From: Polynucleobacter meluiroseus
Lineage (GTDB): Bacteria > Pseudomonadota > Gammaproteobacteria > Burkholderiales > Burkholderiaceae
Assembly (NCBI GenBank): GCA_943329505.2
Contig: CALQED020000005.1
Coordinates: 1 to 15,651 of the forward strand
Direction: 5' to 3'
Length of the DNA stretch: 15,651 bases
The position numbers and the translations under genes are program-made. Below the pieces are notes generated by a model. It was not told where the DNA came from. It ran no database searches and worked only from the letters and a program-made list of their open reading frames with translations. This document shows positions 6,889 through 14,047 of this stretch, piece after piece (the first letter of the stretch is position 1; every line of letters starts with the position of its first letter).

Positions 6889-7776
6889 ATGGAACTTAGA
6901 CATCTTAAATACTTTTTAACGATATCCCGCCTTGGAAGCTTTACAAAGGCGTCGGAAGAGCTTTATGTCACACAGCCAACCTTATCCCACCAAATGCGAC
7001 AGTTGGAGACAGAATTAGGTTGTGACTTATTAGATCGATCCTCAAGGTCAATTCGCTTAACTGGAGCGGGTGAAATATTTGCCCGCTATGCCAATCAGGC
7101 GATTAAAGAAATCGAGGATGGAAGGGCCGCAATTCAAGGCTATCAGGGCTTGCAAGTGGGTAGCGTTGTGATTGGTGCGATTTCCGCTTTTACGAATAAT
7201 TTACTTCCGCCAATTCTCTCGGAGTTTTCTCAGTCATACCCTGGTATCAAGGTTAGGATCGTCGAATTGCCTACTGGTGAAATGCAAAGGCAAATTAGAG
7301 ATGGCGATTTAGCATTTGGTTTGGGTTATGGACCTGAATCAACTGAACTGATTTCTGGTGAGGAGCTATTTCGGGAGGATTTAATGCTAATCGTTTCTAA
7401 ACGGCATCCCCTTTCAAAGAGTGCTTTTGTAACGATTAAAGATATTGCCCGTACAAAGCTGGCTTTATTGTCATCTGAGTACATGTCAAGAAAATTGATA
7501 GACATGGCATTCCTAGAAATTTTGACTGCGCCCGATATTGCGATGGAAATGAATTCTATCGACGCAATCTTAGAGACGATCGGTGACTCCCAGCTGGCTA
7601 CCATCATGACCAAAAGGATGATGCTCAATTACAAAAAATTAGTCGCCATACCCATTCGTCCAGAAATCTTAAGATCTGCTGCAATATTTCGACGGGAAAA
7701 TGCCAATTTATCGCCCGCAGCTCAGATTTTGGTAAACATGCTCATTGCTAAATATAGAAAAAATATAAAAAAATAG
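6889..7776 (+). CDS. LysR-family transcriptional regulator (CynR-like)
   Basis: A 295-residue LysR-type regulator. The start is set at ATG 6889 (MELRHLKYF), which places the winged helix-turn-helix at the usual residues 1-60 with the family pattern F-L-T-I-S-R-L-G-S-F-T-K-A-S-E-E-L-Y-V-T-Q-P-T-L-S and L-E-x-E-L-G-C-D-L-L-D-R. An extension to TTG 6859 would run through the operator and promoter and is rejected. Residues about 85-290 form the periplasmic-binding-like effector domain, whose inducer is not predictable. The overall pattern resembles the CynR group. The C-terminus is lysine-rich. It is divergent from the flavoprotein and convergent with the SDR, with a 22-nt gap and no visible terminator. 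Matching palindromes upstream of three other transcription units suggest it is the local activator and an autorepressor. Confidence 0.93.
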   Translation: MELRHLKYFLTISRLGSFTKASEELYVTQPTLSHQMRQLETELGCDLLDRSSRSIRLTGAGEIFARYANQAIKEIEDGRAAIQGYQGLQVGSVVIGAISAFTNNLLPPILSEFSQSYPGIKVRIVELPTGEMQRQIRDGDLAFGLGYGPESTELISGEELFREDLMLIVSKRHPLSKSAFVTIKDIARTKLALLSSEYMSRKLIDMAFLEILTAPDIAMEMNSIDAILETIGDSQLATIMTKRMMLNYKKLVAIPIRPEILRSAAIFRRENANLSPAAQILVNMLIAKYRKNIKK

Positions 7777-7798
7777 TAGCGATTTGCAAGATCAGCTT

Positions 7799-8554
7799 TT
7801 AAACCATAGTTGCGCCACCATTGACATCCATCGTAATTCCTGTGATGTAGCTTGCTTTACGACTAGCTAGAAAAACAATGGCATTCGCAATTTCATCAAC
7901 CTCAGCCAGCCTACCTAGTGGGGTTGTTTTTTGTATGTGAGCCAATCTTTCTGGGCTTCTAATAGCATTGGTGCGGGGCGTAGCAACGTTTGCCGGTGCA
8001 ACTGAATTGACAGTAATGCCATAAGGGCCAAGATCTTTAGCTGCTTGCCTGGTAAGCGCAAGCACTCCACCTTTTGCGGCAGTGTAATGTGGTGGGTTAG
8101 GATTGGTGCCGCTACGAGCAGCCATGCTCGAAACAGCTACAAACCTGCCATATTGATTTTTAATCATATGGGGAGCAACTGCTTTGAGAAGATAAAACAT
8201 AGAGCGTAGATTCGAATTCACTACTGAATCCCATGCTTCAACTGGGCAATCTAGTAAGTTGACATAACTAGGAAACCCGCCTGCACTGTGGATTAATGCC
8301 TGTATGCCGGTTGCTGATTTTGCAATTTCATCAATCTTGATTTTTGTAGCATCCCAGGAATTCAGATCGGTTACCGCTACTATAGCTTTGCCTCCAAACG
8401 CTTTAATTTTATTGGCGACATCTTCTGCCCCTTGCTGATTAAAGTCCATGATCACTACATTTGCACCTTCTTGAGCTAATTGGATCGCACAAGCTTCTCC
8501 TATCCCAGTAGCAGATCCGGTAACAATCACGCATTGATCTTCAAAGCTCTTCAT
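7799..8554 (-). CDS. Short-chain dehydrogenase/reductase (SDR), last gene of the five-gene operon
   Basis: A 251-residue classical SDR. The cofactor motif is T12-G-S-A-T-G-I-G19, and D37 at the end of beta-2 (VVIMD) suggests NAD(H) preference. The catalytic residues are Ser142/143, Tyr157 and Lys161 (Y-T-A-A-K), with N113/N115 in the V-V-N-S-N helix. The usual N-N-A-G motif reads H-S-A-G-G (89-93), a modest deviation. The closest generic label is 3-oxoacyl-ACP reductase-like, but in this context a catabolic alcohol or hydroxyacid dehydrogenase is more likely. It starts 11 nt after the Bug stop with an AAAAGGAAAAG Shine-Dalgarno sequence spanning that stop, which indicates translational coupling. 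It converges on lysR. Confidence 0.9.
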   Translation of the reverse strand: MKSFEDQCVIVTGSATGIGEACAIQLAQEGANVVIMDFNQQGAEDVANKIKAFGGKAIVAVTDLNSWDATKIKIDEIAKSATGIQALIHSAGGFPSYVNLLDCPVEAWDSVVNSNLRSMFYLLKAVAPHMIKNQYGRFVAVSSMAARSGTNPNPPHYTAAKGGVLALTRQAAKDLGPYGITVNSVAPANVATPRTNAIRSPERLAHIQKTTPLGRLAEVDEIANAIVFLASRKASYITGITMDVNGGATMV

Positions 8555-8565
8555 AACTTTTCCTT

Positions 8566-9543
8566 TTATTCTGGGGTAATGTTTGCATCTTTAATAATTT
8601 TTGACCAGCGACGTTTTTCGTCTTTTAGGTCTTTGTCAAATTCGGCAATAGAGCTACTTGTACTAATCTCAAGACCAGCTCGATTGGCTTTAGCGCGGAC
8701 ATCGGGATTTTTAGAAACCTCTGAGATTTCTTTAAATAGTTTTTCCCGAATACTCAGTGGGGTATTTTTTGGGGTGAAAAAGCCTGCCCAATTACTAATA
8801 GACAAGCCTGGAATGGTTTCATTAATTGCTGGAAGGGTTGGTAAAAACTGCTGGCGCGAGTTTGTTAATACTGCTAGCGCTTTAATTTTCCCAGAGTTTA
8901 AAACTGCACTTGCTGCAGCATAAGTTGTAAAGCTCACGTCAATGTCGCCCGACGCCAAATCAATCATGGCAGGTCCGCCGCCCTTGTAGGGGACATGGAC
9001 GAGATCTAAGCCAGTAGTTTGTTTAAAAAATTCAGCAACCAAGTGGTCAGCAGAGCCAATCCCAGAGCTTCCATATCTAATAGGCTCTTTACGGTTTTTT
9101 GCCCAAGTCAGGAATTCATTTACAGAATTAATATTGCGACTAGTAGGCACTACCATGATGTTAACAATTTCAGCGACGCGCATGAGCGGCAATAGATCTT
9201 TGTCAGGCGAATAATTAAGGCTGCTCACCAACAAGGGGGCCATGGTCGTGGAGGCTGGTGTGGCAATTAATAGGGTATAGCCATCTCCGGGCGCATTGGC
9301 AACAATTTCAGTGCCCAAACGAGATCCTGCACCAGGCTTATTTTCTAAAATAATAGTTTGTTTCAGTTTTTCGCCTAATGGCTCTGCAATGGCTCGAGCT
9401 GCAGCATCAAGTGCTCCTGCAGCTGGAAAAGGAATGATCACTTTAATGGGTTTACTTGGATATTTATCCGCAGCTTGGCTATGGCAATAAAAAGATATTG
9501 CCATGCCGATCAGCAGTGATATGAGCTTTATTTTCTTTGGCAT
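8566..9543 (-). CDS. Bug-family (TctC-type) periplasmic solute-binding protein
   Basis: A 325-residue Bug receptor. The ATG at 9543 (MPKKIKLISLL) is chosen over the ATG at 9573 because it is preceded by AGAGAGAA at proper spacing and gives a clean signal peptide, cleaved near SQA-ADKYP; the longer form would put ten charged residues before it. The signature YPSKPIKVIIPFPAAGALD differs from the usual F-A-P-G-G-x-x-D at the carboxylate-binding loop (P-A-A-G-A), which may reflect a different ligand. The VPYKGGGPAM segment is present. It is the fourth gene of the operon, 82 nt after the dioxygenase, the largest gap in that unit. Confidence 0.9.
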   Translation of the reverse strand: MPKKIKLISLLIGMAISFYCHSQAADKYPSKPIKVIIPFPAAGALDAAARAIAEPLGEKLKQTIILENKPGAGSRLGTEIVANAPGDGYTLLIATPASTTMAPLLVSSLNYSPDKDLLPLMRVAEIVNIMVVPTSRNINSVNEFLTWAKNRKEPIRYGSSGIGSADHLVAEFFKQTTGLDLVHVPYKGGGPAMIDLASGDIDVSFTTYAAASAVLNSGKIKALAVLTNSRQQFLPTLPAINETIPGLSISNWAGFFTPKNTPLSIREKLFKEISEVSKNPDVRAKANRAGLEISTSSSIAEFDKDLKDEKRRWSKIIKDANITPE

Positions 9544-9625
9544 GTGTTCTCTCTTGGGATAGTTGGGCTGCATCTAATACGTATGATGTGACGCAATTAA
9601 AAAATGTTTAGACTTTATTGGGCGA

Positions 9626-10528
9626 TCATAAGCTTCTCGGATGCGGCTTAAGATTTGCCGCATCTTTTGCTATGAAAGGTTTATGGCCCTTCACTTGGGC
9701 GGCATGCAAAATACGATCGTGGCTTGAGTCAAAAGGGCCTCGACGGTGAATGACACAACGGTTATCCCACAGTACAACATCATTCTCTGCCCATTCATGA
9801 CGATAGATATAGCGCTCTTGGGTTGCATGCTCCCACAATTGATCTAATATTGCTTCTGACTTCTCGAGTGACTCGCCCATGATGTAGTGAGCCAATCTTC
9901 TGCCCAAAAATAAGGAGTTGCAATTGCTTTCTGGATGAGTTGATACCATGGGATGAACGGGTCCCTTGCCTTGAGTTGGGTCTGTTACCGGAGTTGCTCC
10001 CATGCGTAGTGCCCGATTGGTATCGTAGACAATATCGTGCTTAATAGAATGATTTAACGCGTAATCTTTTAAGTCTGCAGGTAGGTCATTAAATGCAGCA
10101 TACATATTGGCAAACTCAGTGCTACCACCTGCATTTGATGGGGGGATCTTAATGCCATGCAAAATTCGCATTCCGCCAACAACTTCTTTAAAAGAGTAAT
10201 CACTGTGCCAGATCACTTCCCCATCACCAAGCTCGCCGATGGGCACGCCATTCACCTTTACATTTGAGACCACGGTAATTTCTGGCGCAGCATCACTTTC
10301 CTGAATGCTAGCGCGCTCATGTTGTGCTGGCGGAAGCATTAGTTCACCGAAGATGGAAGATACCTTGATCAGGTCTTCATCATGAATTTTTTGATTTCGA
10401 AAGAGGAGAAGCAGGTGATTTAGGTAGGCCTCTTTTAATATTGCGGCATCAATGCTTGATAACGGTGAGCTCAGATCCAAGCCGATAACTTCGGCACCTA
10501 GCGAACAGGGTAGGGGAACAATTTTCAT
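9626..10528 (-). CDS. TauD/TfdA-family Fe(II)/2-oxoglutarate dioxygenase
   Basis: A 300-residue non-heme iron dioxygenase that couples 2-oxoglutarate decarboxylation to hydroxylation of a substrate, often releasing a sulfite, phenol or amine group. The iron facial triad is complete: H108-S-D110 and H261. T137 (G-G-S-T-E-F) and R272 (D-R-I-L-H) are the 2-oxoglutarate contacts. The N-terminus (G-A-E-V-I-G-L-D-L-S) and W-D-N-R-C-V-I-H are typical of the family. Taurine, aryloxyacetate and other acids are all known substrates of relatives, so the substrate is not assigned. A strong AAGGAAG precedes the ATG; the gene starts 15 nt after the enolase-family gene. Its co-occurrence with Bug proteins suggests an imported organic acid. 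Confidence 0.93.
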   Translation of the reverse strand: MKIVPLPCSLGAEVIGLDLSSPLSSIDAAILKEAYLNHLLLLFRNQKIHDEDLIKVSSIFGELMLPPAQHERASIQESDAAPEITVVSNVKVNGVPIGELGDGEVIWHSDYSFKEVVGGMRILHGIKIPPSNAGGSTEFANMYAAFNDLPADLKDYALNHSIKHDIVYDTNRALRMGATPVTDPTQGKGPVHPMVSTHPESNCNSLFLGRRLAHYIMGESLEKSEAILDQLWEHATQERYIYRHEWAENDVVLWDNRCVIHRRGPFDSSHDRILHAAQVKGHKPFIAKDAANLKPHPRSL

Positions 10529-10543
10529 TTTTGCTTCCTTGGA

Positions 10544-11653
10544 TTATTTAAGTCTAAATTTATGAATTTGAGCCTCATTGACTTCAATACCAAGGCCAGG
10601 CTTTCTATCTAAAGTGAAGATTCCATTTGTCGTTGCGATTGGGCTCTGGACGACATCTTCTGCCAAGTATTGATTTGTAACGCTAATACCCCAGTCAAGA
10701 TTTGGTAATACAGCGCCAGTTTGAAATAGAGATGCCGCTGCAATACTGGATTCAGCGACCTTGCAGGCAAGGTTGACTGAGAGGCCAATATTCTCGCAAA
10801 GAATCCCTGCGTTCACTACAGAGCTAATGCCACCAAGCTTAATAATTTTTAAGTTTGCTCCTTGTATGGCTTTGGCATTGCTGAGTATGGCAATGTCTTC
10901 AACGGAGGTAATCGATTCATCTCCACATAGCGGCACAGAGATGCGGCTCGCTAACTGAGCCATACCATTGAGATTGCCGCTTCTTAATGGTTGCTCAAAA
11001 AATAGAAGATTTACACTCTCGGTTGCCTGGCAATAAGAAACAGTTTCACTGGCTGATAAGCCCATATTGGCATCTGCACATAAAGTCGCTTGCGGTCCCA
11101 GTTCTTTGCGTAAGCGTAGGGTATGAGTAATATCCTCTTGAATGGATCGAGCCCCAACTTTAATTTTGAAAAATTGAGTCCCCATTTTTTGCTTAGCAAG
11201 TGCATCGGCTAGATCCTGGTCACCGCTGCCACTTCCAAGGAGGGTCATAGGATGAAATTTCTCTCGCTTTGCTCCCCCAATCAAATCGTATACAGGCACT
11301 CCTAGATGTTTGCCGCATAGATCAAGCAAGGCGCACTCAATCGCACATTTTGCTCCGGTGTTGCGATAAATTTCCGTGGAGACTTTCTGCATAAGCTGGG
11401 CATGATTCAATGCATTTTCATTGATCAGTAAAGGGGCAAGATAGTCTTCAACGGCCGCAATCATTCCAGGCAGCAGATCGCCCGTCATCGTTGGCGCAGA
11501 GGCAGATTCACCCCATCCGACAAGACCGTTTTCAGCTTCAATCCGAACCATTAAGTTATAAGCTTTGGTAATAACGACCCCAGCCATGTGCATCGGCTTT
11601 AAGAGCGGCAAAGCAACTGGAATTGCTTCTACTTTTTTAATAATGAGACTCAT
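10544..11653 (-). CDS. Enolase superfamily enzyme, muconate-lactonizing (MLE) subgroup
   Basis: A 369-residue Mg-dependent enzyme that abstracts a proton alpha to a carboxylate. It has the N-terminal capping domain and a TIM barrel with the MLE-subgroup pattern: K163-I-K165 on strand 2, metal ligands D194 (C-A-D-A-N), E220 (F-F-E-Q-P) and D245 (C-G-D-E-S), and K272 (I-I-K-L-G-G) as the opposite base. A Lys at that place and no His-Asp dyad argue against mandelate racemase and acid-sugar dehydratases. The strand-8 region reads N-L-D-W-G rather than the D-x-D of dipeptide epimerases, so a peptide epimerase is less likely. Cycloisomerase, racemase or syn-dehydrase activity all remain possible. 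The gene is second in the operon, 25 nt after the first Bug gene, with a weak Shine-Dalgarno sequence. Confidence 0.92.
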   Translation of the reverse strand: MSLIIKKVEAIPVALPLLKPMHMAGVVITKAYNLMVRIEAENGLVGWGESASAPTMTGDLLPGMIAAVEDYLAPLLINENALNHAQLMQKVSTEIYRNTGAKCAIECALLDLCGKHLGVPVYDLIGGAKREKFHPMTLLGSGSGDQDLADALAKQKMGTQFFKIKVGARSIQEDITHTLRLRKELGPQATLCADANMGLSASETVSYCQATESVNLLFFEQPLRSGNLNGMAQLASRISVPLCGDESITSVEDIAILSNAKAIQGANLKIIKLGGISSVVNAGILCENIGLSVNLACKVAESSIAAASLFQTGAVLPNLDWGISVTNQYLAEDVVQSPIATTNGIFTLDRKPGLGIEVNEAQIHKFRLK

Positions 11654-11678
11654 TTTTTTATCTTGTTCTTATAGTGAT

Positions 11679-12659
11679 TTATGGCTGTGCACGAATTTGT
11701 AACTCATTTGCTATATTGACCCAGCGAGTAATGTCGGCTTCTAAAAATGATTTAGATTGACTGGGCGTCAATGGCATTCCAGTAGCTCCGACTCTTTGGA
11801 GTCCGGCTTGAAAATCAGGATCCTTAAGCGCTTGCAATACGCCAGCAGATAATTTGTTCAGGGTTGCTGGTGGTAAATCTTTAGGCCCAAAAAGACCATA
11901 CCAGGATCCCATCACAAAATTACTGCCGCTAGCTTCTGCAATTGTTGGAATTTCAGGCAAAACTGGTGAGCGTTCTTTGCTGCCGATAGCAATGCACTTT
12001 ACTTTTCCCGCCTTCATATGCGGTACTGCGCTTGGTATCGAGTCATAAGTCATTGAAATCTGCCCGCCCATGACATCAACCATTGCTGCTGGCAAACCTT
12101 TGTATGGGATATGAGTAACATCAATCCCCAGCGTTTTCTTAAGGGCTTCAAATCCAAGATGGGGCGAGCTACCAATGCCGGATGATCCATAAGTCAGTTT
12201 TCCGGGATTTGCTTTTGCATAGCGCACAAGTTCTGCAATAGAGTTAATGCCTAGCTGGGGATTTAAGCACAGCAAGTAGGGCGCATCGCTAAAAATAGCA
12301 ATCGTCGTAAAGTCTTTTATAGGGTGGTAGGGCAGGTTGGGGATGGTTGCAAAATTAGTAGAGTGAGTTCCAGTCGTACCTAGTAGCAAGGTGTAACCAT
12401 CCGGCTTACTTTGGACTACATATTGACTGCCAATGACTCCAGAGGCCCCTAATTTATTGTCAACGATAAAAGGTTGTTTCAGTATTTCACTGAGTTTTTG
12501 TGACATCACTCGGCCCATAAAATCAGCACCACCACCAGCGGTAAAGGTGACGATTACCTTTACTGGGCTTGATGGGTAGGCATCTTGTGCCATTACGGAC
12601 TGCATCTGAGTGATGAGGAATGTGCAAAATATGATGGCTAGACCAATTTTTCTTGGCAT
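11679..12659 (-). CDS. Bug-family (TctC-type) periplasmic solute-binding protein, first gene of the operon
   Basis: A 326-residue Bug receptor with a signal peptide cleaved at VMA-QDAYP. The signature YPSSPVKVIVTFTAGGGAD, the K-P-D-G-Y-T motif and IPYKGLPAAM are present. An AGGGGAA Shine-Dalgarno sequence sits just upstream of ATG 12659. It leads the Bug, enolase-family, TauD, Bug, SDR operon and is divergent from the GTPase operon across 171 nt containing two LysR-type palindromes. It is only distantly similar to the other Bug in the same operon, so the two probably bind different ligands, for instance the substrate and a pathway product. No membrane permease is encoded nearby. Confidence 0.92.
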   Translation of the reverse strand: MPRKIGLAIIFCTFLITQMQSVMAQDAYPSSPVKVIVTFTAGGGADFMGRVMSQKLSEILKQPFIVDNKLGASGVIGSQYVVQSKPDGYTLLLGTTGTHSTNFATIPNLPYHPIKDFTTIAIFSDAPYLLCLNPQLGINSIAELVRYAKANPGKLTYGSSGIGSSPHLGFEALKKTLGIDVTHIPYKGLPAAMVDVMGGQISMTYDSIPSAVPHMKAGKVKCIAIGSKERSPVLPEIPTIAEASGSNFVMGSWYGLFGPKDLPPATLNKLSAGVLQALKDPDFQAGLQRVGATGMPLTPSQSKSFLEADITRWVNIANELQIRAQP

Positions 12660-12739
12660 ATAGTTCCCCTGTTGTGGTGGTTGCTATCAAACTAGCCTGA
12701 TCTTAGTATTCACGCAAATGATATTTTTAGATATTTCGA

Positions 12740-12754
12740 ATAGATCTCATCTAT
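12740..12754. promoter_or_regulatory. LysR-type operator palindrome (T-N11-A), site 2
   Basis: ATAGATCTCATCTAT is a perfect inverted repeat, extendable to 17 bp (12739-12755), with a T12741-N11-A12753 core. It lies 80 nt upstream of the Bug operon start. Reading towards that operon, 22 nt further on, lies TTGCGT (12717-12712), a possible -35, but the ATCTAT half-site present at the other two promoters is missing there. Confidence 0.65.
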
Positions 12755-12756
12755 TA

Positions 12757-12771
12757 ATAGACAACATCTAT
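12757..12771. promoter_or_regulatory. LysR-type operator palindrome (T-N11-A), site 3
   Basis: ATAGACAACATCTAT matches site 1 and site 2, with one mismatch between arms, and extends with flanking pairs to 12755-12773. Its centre is 17 bp from that of site 2. Exactly 22 nt downstream lies TTGATCTAT (12794-12802), as at the flavoprotein promoter, placing this palindrome near -63 of the predicted GTPase promoter. Confidence 0.7.
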
Positions 12772-12793
12772 TATTTATATAAATATATAACAT

Positions 12794-12820
12794 TTGATCT
12801 ATATGTATATGCGGTATAAA
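12794..12820 (+). promoter_or_regulatory. Predicted LysR-activated promoter of the GTPase operon
   Basis: TTGATC (12794-12799, part of TTGATCTAT) is a -35-like hexamer; TATAAA (12815-12820) is the best -10, with a short 15-nt spacer, and TAAATT (12817-12822) would give 17 nt. Suboptimal spacing fits dependence on an activator. Transcription would start near 12827, only a few bases before the ATG at 12831, and no Shine-Dalgarno sequence is visible. Confidence 0.5.
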
Positions 12821-12830
12821 TTAAGCATTC

Positions 12831-14021
12831 ATGTTTGATAGCCAAGACCTCCAAAACCCCCTTTCCGCAGCTTTTGGTGGGGAAACTTTACCCGTAACCA
12901 TTCTGACGGGTTTTCTGGGAAGCGGTAAATCTACGTTTTTGAATGCTCTATTTAGGGACCCTGATTTTCAAAAGACGCTCGTGATAGTCAATGAGTTCGG
13001 CGAAATTGGCTTAGACCACCTTTTAATTGAAAGGCCTGAAGAAAATATTGTCCTATTAGAGGGCGGGTGTCTTTGCTGTGAAGTACGTGGCGACTTGGTC
13101 CAAACCCTTGGGGATATCCACCAACGGAGAAGTAGTGGAAATTTAGCAGAATTTAATCGCATTGTGATTGAGACAACAGGATTGTCCAATCCAGTACCCA
13201 TCATTCAATCGATTCTTTGTGATTTTGAGTTAAGAGCTCACTATTCGCTATCTAAGGTGATCACTATTGTTGACTCTAGAGAGATTGAATCTCAAATAGC
13301 AAAATTTACAGAGGCAATCGAGCAGGTTGCTGTCGCAGACCTATTGCTAGTGAGCAAGACTGATCTTCCCGATCATCTGCCAATGGATCAGTTGGAGGCG
13401 ATTTTGCGCCCCATCAATCCTGGTTCCCCTATTGTGATCAATCATCAAGGTGTTCTTAGCAACTTTAATTTGAATGAATTTCTACAGGCTGATACCACTA
13501 CAGAGCATGATGCATTTATGCAATGGCTGGAAAGAGGAGAGAGCTTTATTCTTGAGCATCAACATGCGCATATTCCGGAATCAGGTGCTCGCTCTGCGCT
13601 CCACCCGATTCATGGCAAGGGGATTTCATTGCTCTCAGAAAGCAATCGCGTCCACACATTTTCTCTGCGACGTGAGGGAGTTATTACGGGTAATAGCTTT
13701 GTAGTTTGGCTTAATCTACTGACAACGATGAAGGGTGAAAATATTCTTCGTCTGAAGGCAATTCTGAATGTTGAAGGTATGCCAGTTGCCCTACATGGCA
13801 CCCATACGATTATTCATGAGCCCATTCATATGTCGGAATGGCCAAGCTCAGATCATTCTTCTCGATTTGTAGTGATTGCTAATGGCCCGATACAAAAACA
13901 GTTTGAAAGATCGCTTGAATTATTAGATTTTAATGTGCAAACACACAATAAAGTTTCTCTCATTGATCCAGACTCATACCAGAATTTTTTAAAACTAGCA
14001 GAATCATTTAGTCGTGTTTGA
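12831..14021 (+). CDS. CobW/G3E-family GTPase, putative metallochaperone
   Basis: A 396-residue GTPase of the COG0523 group, which deliver zinc, cobalt or other metals to client enzymes. The P-loop is G27-F-L-G-S-G-K-S-T35, the switch region is V-N-E-F-G-E-I-G-L-D (53-62), the metal-binding C-x-C-C is G-G-C80-L-C82-C83, the Walker B-type segment is E114-T-T-G, and the base-specificity motif is S175-K-T-D. A His-rich linker follows (about residues 243-262: repeated H-x-H and H-P-I-H), then a CobW C-terminal domain (about 275-385). It lies 26 nt upstream of a metal-dependent amidohydrolase and under the predicted LysR promoter. This suggests a dedicated metal supply for that hydrolase rather than a general zinc-starvation response; no zinc-regulator box was found. 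Confidence 0.92.
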   Translation: MFDSQDLQNPLSAAFGGETLPVTILTGFLGSGKSTFLNALFRDPDFQKTLVIVNEFGEIGLDHLLIERPEENIVLLEGGCLCCEVRGDLVQTLGDIHQRRSSGNLAEFNRIVIETTGLSNPVPIIQSILCDFELRAHYSLSKVITIVDSREIESQIAKFTEAIEQVAVADLLLVSKTDLPDHLPMDQLEAILRPINPGSPIVINHQGVLSNFNLNEFLQADTTTEHDAFMQWLERGESFILEHQHAHIPESGARSALHPIHGKGISLLSESNRVHTFSLRREGVITGNSFVVWLNLLTTMKGENILRLKAILNVEGMPVALHGTHTIIHEPIHMSEWPSSDHSSRFVVIANGPIQKQFERSLELLDFNVQTHNKVSLIDPDSYQNFLKLAESFSRV

Positions 14022-14035
14022 TATTTATACTTATT

Positions 14036-14041
14036 GGAGGA
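14036..14041 (+). promoter_or_regulatory. Shine-Dalgarno sequence fixing the amidohydrolase start
   Basis: GGAGGA lies 6 nt before the TTG at 14048. It decides in favour of this start over the in-frame TTG at 14018, which overlaps the GTPase stop codon, has no ribosome site and would place the Shine-Dalgarno bases inside the coding region. Confidence 0.8.
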
Positions 14042-14047
14042 ATTAAC

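Noticed and set aside
12772..12797. Possible zinc-regulator (Zur) box before the GTPase gene, suggested by TATAACATTT
   Set aside because: Only one half resembles the proteobacterial Zur box; the mirrored half is absent.
14018..14047. Amidohydrolase start at TTG 14018
   Set aside because: It overlaps the GTPase stop and lacks a ribosome site, while GGAGGA supports TTG 14048.
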